A DNA stretch of 64,000 nucleotides from Sphingomonas sp. (GTDB lineage Bacteria > Pseudomonadota > Alphaproteobacteria > Sphingomonadales > Sphingomonadaceae): positions 124,001-188,000 of the forward strand of contig QFPK01000005.1 in the NCBI GenBank assembly GCA_003248865.1, read 5' to 3'. A program made the translations under genes and the position numbers. Positions 1 to 8,546 of the stretch are shown piece after piece. Each line of letters opens with the position of its first letter. Positions within the stretch are counted from its first letter, which is position 1. A model generated the notes under the pieces. That model was not told the DNA's origin and did not search any database. It saw nothing but the letters and a program-made list of their open reading frames with translations.

Positions 1-594
1 CGATGGACGCGCCGCCGGATCGGCGGCGAGCGCGCGCAGATCGAGCGCGGTCCAGATGAGGCCGGCCAGGATCAGCAGTGCGGTGAGCAGGTGCACGGCG
101 AGGCGGTAGTGCGAGACATCGGTGCGTTCCGACAGGCCGGACGACACCATCCACCAGCCCACGGCGCCCTGCAGCCCGCCCAGCGCCAGCAGCGCGACGA
201 GGCGCGGGCCATAGCCCCTGGGGATCGCGCGGCGCGCGGCAAACCAGATCAGCGGCAGCGCGAAGGCCATACCGATCAGGCGGCCCAGCAGGCGGTGCAC
301 CCATTCCCAGAAGAAGATGAACTTGAAATCCTGCAGGCTCATGCCCTGGTTCAGTTCCTTATATTCCGGAATCTGCTGGTATTTCTGGAACTCGGCCATC
401 CACTGCGCCTCGTTGAGCGGCGGGATGGCGCCGGTGATCGGCTTCCATTCGGTGATGGAGAGGCCGGATTCGGTGAGCCGGGTGATTCCACCCACCACCA
501 CCATCGCGAACACGAGCAGGGCAACCGCCAGAAGCCAGTTCGCGAGCAGGGCGGGGCGGGCGGTGGGGGGCGTGAAAATCCGGGGGCTGGTCAT
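1..594 (-). CDS. ctaA: Heme A synthase, COX15/CtaA family (3' part outside window)
   Basis: This integral membrane protein converts heme O to heme A for cytochrome c oxidase. The first 198 codons are visible and the C-terminal part runs off the left edge. The protein begins [10 protein letters not shown] and has a first membrane helix at about residues 18-38, followed by the family signature [21 protein letters not shown] second signature, [15 protein letters not shown], carries a probable heme-ligating histidine, and a further hydrophobic segment follows. The ATG at 594 is the natural start because the helix begins just behind it. The gene diverges from psd across 91 bp. Family assignment is secure; the missing C-terminus cannot be judged. 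Confidence 0.93.
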   Translation of the reverse strand, partial: MTSPRIFTPPTARPALLANWLLAVALLVFAMVVVGGITRLTESGLSITEWKPITGAIPPLNEAQWMAEFQKYQQIPEYKELNQGMSLQDFKFIFFWEWVHRLLGRLIGMAFALPLIWFAARRAIPRGYGPRLVALLALGGLQGAVGWWMVSSGLSERTDVSHYRLAVHLLTALLILAGLIWTALDLRALAADPAARPS

Positions 595-685
595 GACGGG
601 CCTCCTTAAACCGGGCGGGCCTGCGGCAAAAGGGTGACCGGGGCCTCTTTCGGTTCGCCGACAATCCGCCTAGGTTCGTCGCAGG

Positions 686-1543
686 ATGGAAAACGAAAAG
701 ACCCCAGAAAGCCAGCCGGCCCCGGCGGATGCCCCGGCCGTGTCGCAACCCCCGCGCGTTGATGTGCGCATGGACCTGCCCGGGGACGCGCCTGTTGCGC
801 CCCCGCCCGTTTCCTACCCCGCGCCGCATGCGGCGGGGCAGCTGCCCGTGGGCTGGGAGTGGCCGTCTGTTCACCCCGAAGCCTGGAAATTTGCGCCCGT
901 CGTCGGGGCGGTGGCGCTGGTGTTCTTCTTTTCCGGCTGGAGCCTCATCGCCTGGCCGCTGGTGGCGCTCGCGGTGTTCATCTGTGCCTTCTTCCGCGAC
1001 CCGAAGCGTGCTTCTCCGGCGGGCGAGGGGCTGATCCTGTCTCCGGCGGACGGGCTGGTCAGCCAGATCATGACGGTGGAAGTGCCGCGCCAGCTGATCG
1101 GCGAAGGCGCGCTGTCTGCGGGGACCGCGACCCGCATCTCCGTCTTCATGTCGGTGTTCGACGTGCACATCAACCGGGCGCCGATCGCCGGCACCGTGAC
1201 CAAGATGGCCTATGTGCCGGGCGCGTTCCTGAACGCCGATCTCGACAAGGCGAGCGAAGAGAATGAGCGGCAATATTTCCTGATCGAGGGCGCCGACGGC
1301 ACCAAGGTGGGCTTCACCCAGATCGCGGGGCTGATCGCGCGGCGGATCGTGGGCTTCGTGCGCGAAGGATCGGTGGTGGGCACCGGGCAGCGCGTGGGGC
1401 TGATCCGCTTCGGCAGTCGTGTCGATGTGTTCCTGCCTGAAGGCTATGCGCCGCAGGTGGTGAAGGGGCAGCGTGCAGTGGCCGGGGAAACCGTGCTGGC
1501 CGTGCGCGGCGCAGCCCCGGCCCGGCCCGGCCCGCTGCAATGA
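686..1543 (+). CDS. psd: Phosphatidylserine decarboxylase proenzyme
   Basis: This enzyme decarboxylates phosphatidylserine to phosphatidylethanolamine at the inner membrane. The 285-residue protein is of the short bacterial type. Two hydrophobic segments lie at about residues 67-102, followed by SPADG (119-123) and DVHINRAP (159-166). RFGSR at 241-245 marks the autocatalytic Gly243-Ser244 cleavage that creates the pyruvoyl group; FGS replaces the LGS of the long-type enzyme. The first 60 residues are proline-rich and look unlike the family core, so translation could also begin at an internal Met such as residue 29. The gene overlaps pssA by 4 bp, so the two steps of phosphatidylethanolamine synthesis are probably translationally coupled. 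Confidence 0.93.
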   Translation: MENEKTPESQPAPADAPAVSQPPRVDVRMDLPGDAPVAPPPVSYPAPHAAGQLPVGWEWPSVHPEAWKFAPVVGAVALVFFFSGWSLIAWPLVALAVFICAFFRDPKRASPAGEGLILSPADGLVSQIMTVEVPRQLIGEGALSAGTATRISVFMSVFDVHINRAPIAGTVTKMAYVPGAFLNADLDKASEENERQYFLIEGADGTKVGFTQIAGLIARRIVGFVREGSVVGTGQRVGLIRFGSRVDVFLPEGYAPQVVKGQRAVAGETVLAVRGAAPARPGPLQ

Positions 1544-2322
1544 GCACACCTGTGAAGGCGCCCCCGCTGCCGCTCAGGGCGCTGATCCCCAACGCCATCA
1601 CCATGCTGGCGCTCTGTTCCGGGGCGACCGGCGTGCGATTCGCCATCAGCGGCGATTTCGACAAGGCCGCCGCGGCAATCGTGATCGCAGCCGTGCTGGA
1701 CGGCATCGACGGCCGCGTCGCGCGGCTGCTGCGCGGCACCAGCCGTTTCGGCGCGGAACTGGATTCGCTCTCTGACGTGACCGCCTTCGGGGTTGCGCCG
1801 GCGCTGATCCTCTATCTGTGGGCGCTCGACGATCTCGGCCGCGTCGGGTGGGTGGTGGCGCTGGCGCTCGCCGTGTGCTGCGCCCTGAGGCTGGCGCGCT
1901 TCAACACCTCTTTGGATCAGGAAGACCTGCCCAAGAAGCGGTTGGGTTTCACCACTGGCGTGCCCGCCCCCGCAGGTGCTGCGCTGGCGCTGATGCCGTT
2001 GTTCTGGAGCCTCGCCCACGACGGCGCGCTCGATCCCGATCCGCACAGCCGCGCGCTGGTGGTGGCGGTGGTCACGGCCGTGACGGCCTTCCTGATGGTG
2101 TCTGCGCTGCCGGTTTGGGGGTTCAAATCCGTCCATATCCCGCGCAGCGCCCGTCTGTTCGTGCTGGCGGCCGTGGGCATCTTCGCCGCCGCGCTGGCGC
2201 AGGCGCCCTGGCTGACGCTGTTCACGCTGGCGCTGCTCTATGCCGTGGCGCTGCCCTTTGCGGTGTTGCGCTATAGCCAGTTGCGCAAGGCGGAGCTGGC
2301 GGCGCGTGAAGGTGACGGCTGA
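1540..2322 (+). CDS. pssA: CDP-diacylglycerol--serine O-phosphatidyltransferase
   Basis: This membrane enzyme makes phosphatidylserine from CDP-diacylglycerol and serine, supplying the substrate of the upstream decarboxylase. The CDP-alcohol phosphotransferase signature D-x2-DG-x2-AR-x8-G-x3-D-x3-D is complete between Asp54 and Asp79 (DGIDGRVAR, then GAELDSLSD). Several hydrophobic helices follow, giving 260 residues, a usual length for the PssA II type. The start codon lies in an ATGA overlap with psd. The stop codon is followed within a few bases by a dispersed repeat copy that may carry the transcript end. Confidence 0.94.
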   Translation: MSTPVKAPPLPLRALIPNAITMLALCSGATGVRFAISGDFDKAAAAIVIAAVLDGIDGRVARLLRGTSRFGAELDSLSDVTAFGVAPALILYLWALDDLGRVGWVVALALAVCCALRLARFNTSLDQEDLPKKRLGFTTGVPAPAGAALALMPLFWSLAHDGALDPDPHSRALVVAVVTAVTAFLMVSALPVWGFKSVHIPRSARLFVLAAVGIFAAALAQAPWLTLFTLALLYAVALPFAVLRYSQLRKAELAAREGDG

Positions 2323-2326
2323 GCGA

Positions 2327-2566
2327 GAGGTTTTTTTGCCTCCGACGGTCAGGGAGATGATTTCCCTGCACCTCTGAGTTGGCGTCGTGCACTACTCACA
2401 AGCCGCGCGCATGACTTGATTTGATTGCCTGCGGCGCCGGAATGCGCTGGCGCCGCAGGCAGTAAACCTGCCCGTGAAGACAACCTCACGGAGTGACCTG
2501 CAAAATGTGGGTGCAGGGGCCACGGGCTCCTGCCGCGAGAGTTTGAGGGGGCTGAGCCCCCTCAAT
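2327..2566 (+). repeat. Dispersed intergenic element, copy A
   Basis: One of four related copies in the window (others at 17.72, 30.60 and 61.1 kb). It starts 4 bp behind the pssA stop with GAGG-T7-GCCTCC. A palindromic left terminal repeat follows (2348-2373, core CAGGGAGATGATTTCCCTG). The centre is a hairpin with perfect 12-bp arms GCCTGCGGCGCC (2427-2438) and GGCGCCGCAGGC (2449-2460). The right terminal repeat (2509-2534) is degenerate. A further hairpin, GAGGGGGCTGAGCCCCCTC, closes the copy near 2544-2562. No coding frame is convincing here. This accounts for the whole gap between pssA and the glycosyltransferase gene. Confidence 0.85.
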
Positions 2567-2579
2567 TCAACGCTCTGAC

Positions 2580-3806
2580 TCAGGCCGCCTGCCGCACCCC
2601 CGCAGGGATCGGCGCAGTCGCGGGCGCGGGCGTCAGCACCGGCGTCGCATTGTTGCGATACAGGCTGAACAGCCGCTCGAAATGCTGCGCCGGGGTGGAG
2701 ATGTGGCTGCGGCGGGCGCCGATGGCATTCACGCGCAGCTGATCCGGGTTGCGGTTCAGCAGGCGATGGATGGCGTCGGTCGCGGCAGCCGCGTTGCCGG
2801 GCTCATACAGCTCGGACCAGGCCGGGTCGGCGGCGTCGGTGCAGCCGCCTTCGGCCGGCAGGATCAGCGGGATGCCGGCGGCAAGGCCTTCGCTGGCAAC
2901 AAGGCCGAAGGTCTCAGCCCGGCTGCCGTGGATCATGGCGTCGGCGGAGGCCAGGATGCGCGCCAGCTTCTCACGGTCGCCCACATGCCCCAGCAGCTTC
3001 ACATTTCCGGCGGCTGCCGCCGCTTTGTGCACGCGCTCGTTGGCGAAGCCGTTGCCGATCTGGATCATGGCGACATTCTCGTCCTGCAGCGCGCCCACGG
3101 CTTCGAACACCACCGGCCATTGCTTTTCATGATGGTGGCGGCCCACGCCGACCAGCAGGCGCGCCGATTGCGGCAGGCCGAATTCGGCCAGCAGCTGGCG
3201 GCGCAGCTCGCTGTCGCGCTTGCAGGGGTGGAACAGTGTCTTGTCCACGCCCAGCGGAACCAGTTCAGAACCGATGCCGGCCTGCTTTTGGATGCGCTGA
3301 CCGAACCAGCGGCTGCCCACGACCACGCTGTCGAAGCGTTGCGCGGTGCGGGCCAGATAGCGCCAGTACCAGAACGAGGCCTTGTCCACCGTGTCGGCGT
3401 GCAGGAAGTCCTGTGTCCACACCTGCAGGTGGGCGGCCACAGGATCGGCGTGCATGAATAGTGCCTTGTGCGCCATGTGTGCGGCGCGGCCCTGCCAGTT
3501 GGCGACGATCCAGGCGCCCCGGAACGGCGAGGAGGCTTCCACGACATCGGGCTTCAGCTCGTCGAGCAGCTGCACGACGGGGGCGGCCTTCCAGAACACA
3601 TGGTAGCGGGTGTCGACCGGGATGGCCGGCGCCTTCACATAGATCACCTGCCCGCCGTCGCGTTGCTCGACACGGTCTTCAGGTCCGGGCGCGATCACGC
3701 TGACCTTCACGCCGGTCTGATGGCCGAAGGCGAGTTTCGCGTCGATATAGGTCTTCACCCCGCCGCCCAGCGGCGCATAGAATTCTGCAACGTCGACGAT
3801 ATGCAT
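2580..3806 (-). CDS. GT-B glycosyltransferase, family 4 type
   Basis: This 408-residue protein has the two-domain layout of retaining GT-B enzymes. The N-terminus MHIVDVAEFYAPLGGGVKTY holds the glycine-rich acceptor-side loop, and the second domain opens with LLVGVGRHHHEKQW. The donor-site E-x7-E motif is visible in ETFGLVASEG at about residues 307-316. It has no signal peptide and should act at the cytoplasmic face, moving a hexose from a nucleotide sugar to a lipid or glycan. It is the last gene of a three-gene minus-strand operon with a DUF2141 protein and a multi-pass membrane protein, which favours an envelope glycolipid role. The acceptor cannot be read from the sequence. Confidence 0.85.
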   Translation of the reverse strand: MHIVDVAEFYAPLGGGVKTYIDAKLAFGHQTGVKVSVIAPGPEDRVEQRDGGQVIYVKAPAIPVDTRYHVFWKAAPVVQLLDELKPDVVEASSPFRGAWIVANWQGRAAHMAHKALFMHADPVAAHLQVWTQDFLHADTVDKASFWYWRYLARTAQRFDSVVVGSRWFGQRIQKQAGIGSELVPLGVDKTLFHPCKRDSELRRQLLAEFGLPQSARLLVGVGRHHHEKQWPVVFEAVGALQDENVAMIQIGNGFANERVHKAAAAAGNVKLLGHVGDREKLARILASADAMIHGSRAETFGLVASEGLAAGIPLILPAEGGCTDAADPAWSELYEPGNAAAATDAIHRLLNRNPDQLRVNAIGARRSHISTPAQHFERLFSLYRNNATPVLTPAPATAPIPAGVRQAA

Positions 3807-3814
3807 GGTTGCCC

Positions 3815-4372
3815 CTACCGGTTTCCGGCCGATTGAAGTTCTTCCTTGGGAATTGGCCCGAAACCAAGCCCCCTCAGATAGTTAAGCGTTACATTGGCTT
3901 CGCTGTATCCGTTGTTGAAGCGCATGGAGACTTCGGATGCCTTCGGCTTCGTCTTCAGGATGCTCACCCGCGGGTTGCGCGTGAAGGTCGCGCCATCGTC
4001 GCGATAGTTGAACTTGCGCACGCCGGTGGGCGAATGGAACGCGCCCATCGCATAGGTGCCCGGGCCGGGCAGCAGCACGCAGATCTTGGCCGCGCCCGTC
4101 TTCGGCACCGGCACCGTCACGCGCTGATAGGCCTTGCCTTCGGCCAGCAGTTCATGGTGGCTGCGCATGAAATCCTGATCATTGCCCGGCCACAGCTCGA
4201 CACGCAGCGTGCCGTCGCGGTTCTTGAAGCCGTCCACCGTCAGCAGTACGGCGTCCTTGCCCGAACCGGGCAGGCACGCGGCCGCATCGGGGCCAAGGAT
4301 ATCTGGCCCGGCCAGCGCGGGCGCCGCAGCTGCGGTGGCGAGCAGGGCAAGAAATGCAGTCAGTCTTTTCAT
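3815..4372 (-). CDS. DUF2141 family exported protein
   Basis: The protein of 185 residues begins MKRLTAFLALLATAAAAP, a clear Sec signal peptide with likely cleavage after PALA. The mature part resembles DUF2141 proteins: VELWPGNDQDFM, then a C-terminal half with PGTYAMGAFHSPTG and GLGFGPIPKE. These are small beta-rich periplasmic proteins without known activity. An in-frame upstream Met would extend the protein by 27 residues, but that would bury the signal peptide, so 4372 is preferred. One base separates this start from the stop of the upstream membrane protein and 8 bp separate its stop from the glycosyltransferase start, so the three genes form one operon. Confidence 0.82.
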   Translation of the reverse strand: MKRLTAFLALLATAAAAPALAGPDILGPDAAACLPGSGKDAVLLTVDGFKNRDGTLRVELWPGNDQDFMRSHHELLAEGKAYQRVTVPVPKTGAAKICVLLPGPGTYAMGAFHSPTGVRKFNYRDDGATFTRNPRVSILKTKPKASEVSMRFNNGYSEANVTLNYLRGLGFGPIPKEELQSAGNR

Positions 4373-4373
4373 G

Positions 4374-5354
4374 TCAGAGGCTCCCGGCTGCCTGTGGCAG
4401 CCCTTCTTCGGCCACGGTCTCTCCGCGGCTTTCGATGGTTGATGCCCCCACATATGAAATCACATGGCTCACCAGGTGCAGCGCCCCAGCTGCCGCCATC
4501 AGCGCCGCCACTTCGGGCGCGGCGGAGCCGGTCAGGCTCACCCCGATGGCCGCGAACAGCAGTTCCTTGTTCGGCACGAAGGGCAGCCGAGTCACCACCA
4601 TGCGTAGCGCGCCCAGCACGATCCAGGTGCCCACATCCACCGTCGGCAGCGCCACGATCCAGGCCATCAGCAGCAGGGCCGAGCCGATCAGCAGCCGCGC
4701 GCAGTGCAGCAGGAAGATCACGAAATTCTCGCGCAGCGGCAGGCTCATCACCTTGCGGCTGAACAGCAGGATCGCGAGGCTGATGGAAATCACGAAGGCA
4801 AAGCCGAAGCCTACCGAACGCATCGCGCCGCCGGTGAAAGCCGCCTGCACAGCCTCTCCGCCGCCCATTGAAAGGGCAAGGCCCAGCATCAGCAGGGTGG
4901 CGACATTGCCCGCCAGCGCGGAGGTGATCGCCACATCCTTCACGGCGGCCAGCGGCCCGGCGCCCACTTCGCGCGCGCCCAGCGCCTTCTTCGCCCACAT
5001 GAACAGATAGGCGTCGCCCGAATAACCGAACACGGCTTCGTTCAGCACCCGCTTCTTGGAAAACACGGCGAGTGCGCGGGGCGTCAGCGGCCACCAGCGG
5101 CGGAAGATGATATATTCGGTGACGGGGGTGGCCATGTAGGACATCGCCACCAGCAGATAGAAGATCGGGTTGGCCGGCAGCACGTCCAGCACTTCCTGCC
5201 AGCCGATGTTGGCGACGGCGCGCACCAGATAGGCGAGGATGGCGGCAGACAGGCCGAACGACAGCAGCCGCTTCGTCGCCGGAGAGATGGCGACGGCATT
5301 CTCCAGCCGGGCCCGGCTGGCGGAAAGCGTCTGAAGTGCAGAGTCGCGGGTCAT
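4374..5354 (-). CDS. Multi-pass membrane protein of unknown function
   Basis: A 326-residue protein with roughly seven to eight hydrophobic segments, for example LLSFGLSAAILAYLVRAV, NPIFYLLVAMSYMATPV and SVGFGFAFVISISLAILLF. Conserved-looking polar islands include NEAVFGYSGDAYLF and RMVVTRLPFVPNKELLF. The overall pattern is similar to lipid flippase-like (UPF0104 or LPG-synthase membrane-domain) proteins, but no decisive motif was found. It heads the operon with the DUF2141 protein and the GT4 enzyme. Moving or organising the product of that glycosyltransferase is a reasonable guess, not a demonstrated function. Confidence 0.8.
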   Translation of the reverse strand: MTRDSALQTLSASRARLENAVAISPATKRLLSFGLSAAILAYLVRAVANIGWQEVLDVLPANPIFYLLVAMSYMATPVTEYIIFRRWWPLTPRALAVFSKKRVLNEAVFGYSGDAYLFMWAKKALGAREVGAGPLAAVKDVAITSALAGNVATLLMLGLALSMGGGEAVQAAFTGGAMRSVGFGFAFVISISLAILLFSRKVMSLPLRENFVIFLLHCARLLIGSALLLMAWIVALPTVDVGTWIVLGALRMVVTRLPFVPNKELLFAAIGVSLTGSAAPEVAALMAAAGALHLVSHVISYVGASTIESRGETVAEEGLPQAAGSL

Positions 5355-5458
5355 GACCCTGCCGAGCTAGGACCCGATTGCGACCGGAAAGGGGCAGCAA
5401 GGTGCCCGAAACCGGCCACAGTTGTCGCGGCATCGCTTTCGGAGACTAAAGTCTGCCT

Positions 5459-5734
5459 TCACCCGAAGGCTGCATCATCCGGCCGATAGGCGTGAGACAG
5501 TCGCAGTCCGGGCGCCAGGCGCCGGAATAGCGCGTAGCGATCCGGCAGCTTCATTCCCTTCAACTGGTTGGCGAGCCGAAGGCAATCCGCCTGTCGCAGG
5601 CCGTCGCGCACCTCCAGCCGCTCCCACGCCGGTAGCCTGCGGCCCAGCACATCTCGTGAGTCGGGCAGGGAAGGGGGATGGAAACGCGCCATCACCACCA
5701 CATCCCAGCCCCCGCCCGGGAGGCCAAGAGCCAC
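5459..5734 (-). CDS. Small hypothetical protein behind pccB
   Basis: A frame of about 91 residues runs from a possible GTG at 5734 to a stop at 5459 and overlaps the end of pccB by about 22 bp. It starts with a hydrophobic stretch (ALAFLVALGLPGGGWDVVVM). A polar part with DRYALFRRLAPGLRLSHAY follows. The start is uncertain: an ATG at 5692 inside the frame would also serve but removes the hydrophobic part. No family was recognised. Its position directly behind pccB on the same strand is what argues for a gene rather than chance. Confidence 0.4.
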   Translation of the reverse strand: MALGLPGGGWDVVVMARFHPPSLPDSRDVLGRRLPAWERLEVRDGLRQADCLRLANQLKGMKLPDRYALFRRLAPGLRLSHAYRPDDAAFG

Positions 5735-5756
5735 CAGAAACGCCAGCGCCCAGCCC

Positions 5757-7289
5757 TTACAACGGAATGTTGTCGTGCTTCTTCCAGGGGTTCTCCAGGC
5801 TCTTGGTGCGCAGCTTGCGCAGGCCCACCGCGATCCGCTTGCGCGTGGCATGCGGCAGGATCACCTCGTCGATGAAGCCCATGCTCGCCGCCACGAACGG
5901 GTTGGCGAAGCGGGTTTCATATTCCTTGGTGCGCTCGGCGATCTTTTCCGGGTCGCCGATGTCCTTCCTAAAGATGATCTCCACCGCGCCCTTGGCGCCC
6001 ATCACCGCGATCTCGGCCGTCGGCCAGGCATAGTTCAGGTCGCCGCGCAGGTGCTTGGACGACATCACGTCATAGGCGCCGCCATAGGCCTTGCGGGTGA
6101 TCACCGTGATCTTCGGCACCGTTGCCTCGGCATAGGCGAACAGCAGCTTGGCGCCATGCTTGATGATGCCGTTATGCTCCTGCGCCACGCCCGGCAGGAA
6201 GCCTGGCACGTCCACGAAGGTGAGGATGGGGATGCTGAAGGCGTCGCAGAAGCGCACGAAGCGCCCGGCTTTTTTGGAGGCGTTGATGTCCAGGCAGCCC
6301 GCCAGCACCATCGGCTGGTTGGCGACGATGCCCACCGTATGGCCCTCGATGCGGGCAAAGCCGATCAGGATGTTGCCGGCATGGCCCGGCTGGATCTCGA
6401 AGAAGTCGCCGTCATCGGCCACCTTCGCGATCAGCTCGCGCATGTCATAGGGTTTGTTGGCGCTCGGCGGCACCAGCGTGTCCAGCGAGGGGATGGGCCG
6501 GTCGAACGGATCGACGCTTTCCCGGTGCGGCGCGCCCGCGCGGTTGTTCAGCGGCAGGAAGTCGAAGAAGTCGCGCGCACGCAGCAGCGCATCCACATCG
6601 TCTTCCAGCGCCAGATCGGCCACACCGGACTTGGTGCTGTGGGTGATGGCTCCGCCCAGCTCTTCCTGCGTCACCACCTCGTTCGTCACCGTCTTCACCA
6701 CGTCGGGGCCGGTCACGAACATGTAGCTTGAGTCCTTCACCATGAAGATGAAGTCCGTCATCGCGGGCGAATAGACCGCGCCGCCCGCGCAGGGCCCCAT
6801 GATCAGACTGATCTGCGGCACCACGCCCGATGCCAGCACGTTGCGCTGGAACACCTCGGCATAGCCGGCAAGGCTGGCGACGCCTTCCTGAATGCGCGCG
6901 CCGCCGGAATCGTTCAGCCCGATCACGGGGGCGCCCACCTTCATCGCCATGTCCATGATCTTGCAGATCTTCTGGGCATGCCGTTCCGACAAAGAGCCCC
7001 CGAACACGGTGAAATCCTGGGAGAACACGAATACCAGACGCCCGTTGATGGTGCCCGACCCGGTCACGACGCCGTCGCCGGGAACCTTGGTCTTCTCCAT
7101 ACCGAACTCGACGCAGTTGTGTTCCACATACATGTCGAGCTCTTCGAAGCTGCCTTCGTCCAGCAGGATGTCCAGCCGCTCCCGCGCCGTCAGCCGGCCC
7201 TTGGCGTGCTGCGCGTCGATCCGCGCCTGTCCCCCGCCCAGCCTTGCCGCCGCGCGCCGCTGCTCCAGCTCGTCCAGCACCTTCAGCAT
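5757..7289 (-). CDS. pccB: Acyl-CoA carboxylase carboxyltransferase (propionyl-CoA carboxylase beta)
   Basis: This is the 510-residue carboxyltransferase subunit that moves the carboxyl group from biotin to an acyl-CoA, most likely propionyl-CoA in odd-chain and branched amino-acid breakdown. The N-lobe shows [21 protein letters not shown] and [13 protein letters not shown], with the oxyanion region [13 protein letters not shown]. The C-lobe shows [29 protein letters not shown] and [11 protein letters not shown]. It ends KKHDNIPL, as PccB proteins do. The biotin-carrying alpha subunit is not in the window. It follows ATP12 on the same strand after 60 bp. Confidence 0.95.
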   Translation of the reverse strand: MLKVLDELEQRRAAARLGGGQARIDAQHAKGRLTARERLDILLDEGSFEELDMYVEHNCVEFGMEKTKVPGDGVVTGSGTINGRLVFVFSQDFTVFGGSLSERHAQKICKIMDMAMKVGAPVIGLNDSGGARIQEGVASLAGYAEVFQRNVLASGVVPQISLIMGPCAGGAVYSPAMTDFIFMVKDSSYMFVTGPDVVKTVTNEVVTQEELGGAITHSTKSGVADLALEDDVDALLRARDFFDFLPLNNRAGAPHRESVDPFDRPIPSLDTLVPPSANKPYDMRELIAKVADDGDFFEIQPGHAGNILIGFARIEGHTVGIVANQPMVLAGCLDINASKKAGRFVRFCDAFSIPILTFVDVPGFLPGVAQEHNGIIKHGAKLLFAYAEATVPKITVITRKAYGGAYDVMSSKHLRGDLNYAWPTAEIAVMGAKGAVEIIFRKDIGDPEKIAERTKEYETRFANPFVAASMGFIDEVILPHATRKRIAVGLRKLRTKSLENPWKKHDNIPL

Positions 7290-7349
7290 CGCGTTCTCAT
7301 CCCCTTCGTCTCATGTCGTCCAGTCGCCTAGCGGCCCGTCACGCCGCTG

Positions 7350-8060
7350 TCACCGCCCGAAATTGGTCGCGCCCGCAAGCTGCAGAAAGCGAGCGGCTGC
7401 CATGAACTGCGCCCGCCGCGCCGCGCGCCCGGCCGCGGCCAACGCATCCTCGCCCCAATGCGCCGCCTGAAATGTCTCGTCCAGAACGGAGGCCTCCCAC
7501 GCCGCCTCCTCGCCCAGCGCCCCATGCGCCAGCGCCAGCGGCAGCACCGCCGACCCCGACAGGGTCACCAGCGGCGAAAGCGCCGCCAGCTGGAACGGCC
7601 CGAAGCCCCGATACGCCGCCGCAATGCGTGCCAGCGTCGGCGCGGGCTGGGGCAGATGCACCACGCCCGCCGTCACCGAAAAGCCGATGTCGAACCGCGC
7701 AGCGGCCCAATCCAGAACCGGCTGCCAGCGCGCCGCCTGCAGCTCCACCAGCGCCGCCGGATGCTCCGCGCGATAGCAGAGCATGTCGCTTTCGGCATAC
7801 AGCGACAACCCGTCGGCAAAGCCGTGGGGATCGGCCGCAATCAGGTCGACGGCGGCATTTGCCAGCCCCGTCAGCGGCATCTCGTCCGGCTTCAGCTCGC
7901 CTGTCACCGCGCGCCATTCGTCCGCCACCGCCTCGGCGGGTCCGGCCGAGGGCAGGCGCAGCGGCAGTCCCTTCGGCGTCTTCACGGCGCGCCCGTCCAG
8001 CTTCAGCCCGAAGCCGTCGTCATCGGGCTCCACCGTCACTTCCTGCCAGAAGCGCTTCAC
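7350..8060 (-). CDS. ATP12 family F1-ATPase assembly chaperone
   Basis: ATP12 proteins bind the F1 alpha subunit during ATP synthase assembly and occur in mitochondria and alphaproteobacteria. The 236-residue protein begins VKRFWQEVTV, then LDGRAVKTPKGLPLRLPS, the most conserved block of the family. SDMLCYRAEHPAALVELQ and FGPFQLAALSPLVTLSGSAVL follow. The GTG start at 8060 lies in a GTGA overlap with the stop of the small membrane protein upstream. Longer in-frame extensions would run through that gene and lack family similarity. The coupling suggests co-translation with the two small upstream genes. Confidence 0.88.
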   Translation of the reverse strand: MKRFWQEVTVEPDDDGFGLKLDGRAVKTPKGLPLRLPSAGPAEAVADEWRAVTGELKPDEMPLTGLANAAVDLIAADPHGFADGLSLYAESDMLCYRAEHPAALVELQAARWQPVLDWAAARFDIGFSVTAGVVHLPQPAPTLARIAAAYRGFGPFQLAALSPLVTLSGSAVLPLALAHGALGEEAAWEASVLDETFQAAHWGEDALAAAGRAARRAQFMAAARFLQLAGATNFGR

Positions 8061-8287
8061 TTCCAGCGCGCTTTCAGAGCGCGGGGCCCGAACAGCACGA
8101 CAATGGCGCCGGCCGCCATCAGCATCAGTCCGCCGCCGCCCGGTCCGCCCGTGGCGGGCGCGCGGCCCACCACCCACATGCCCGCGAACACCAGTAGCAG
8201 CCCCAGCAGCCGCACCAGCGTCATCCACCATAATCTAGCCTGAGCGGGATCGCGTTCCGGGGTCTGCGCGGGATCGCGCTCACTCAT
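8057..8287 (-). CDS. Small two-helix membrane protein
   Basis: The 76-residue protein starts with a short charged segment in which ERDPAQ occurs twice (residues 3-8 and 11-16). Two membrane helices follow, VRLLGLLLVFAGMWVVG and LMLMAAGAIVVLFGP, and it ends in basic ALKARWK. It overlaps the ATP12 gene by 4 bp (GTGA) and the next small gene by 8 bp. No family was recognised. The helix pair plus basic tail suggests an inner-membrane protein with both ends in the cytoplasm. The role is unknown. Confidence 0.68.
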   Translation of the reverse strand: MSERDPAQTPERDPAQARLWWMTLVRLLGLLLVFAGMWVVGRAPATGGPGGGGLMLMAAGAIVVLFGPRALKARWK

Positions 8288-8546
8288 CGCCCGGGTCCCA
8301 TCTCAGCACGTCCCGCATGCGCCATGCGCCCAGAAGAAACAGCGCCCCCGCACCGATTCCGGGGGCATGAACCAGCAGGTCCAGCGGCGGCGCCGGAATG
8401 TCGCGCACCAGTTCGAACAGCCCGCTGCCGGCAAACCACAGCCCCACCACCAGCAACCCGCGCGCCAGCCAGACATCCCATGGAGACGGCTCGCCTCTCT
8501 CCGGCGGTCCGCCGGGTTCCCCGAACGGATGATTATCATTGTCCAT
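8280..8546 (-). CDS. Small membrane protein
   Basis: The 88-residue protein has a polar, proline-rich N-terminus (MDNDNHPFGEPGGPPERGEP) and two hydrophobic segments. The first is LARGLLVVGLWFAGSGLFEL; the second is HAPGIGAGALFLLGAW. It ends with acidic DPGDE. It overlaps the HAD phosphatase gene by 11 bp and the next small membrane gene by 8 bp, so it belongs to the same translationally linked array. No family was recognised and no function is proposed. Confidence 0.66.
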   Translation of the reverse strand: MDNDNHPFGEPGGPPERGEPSPWDVWLARGLLVVGLWFAGSGLFELVRDIPAPPLDLLVHAPGIGAGALFLLGAWRMRDVLRWDPGDE

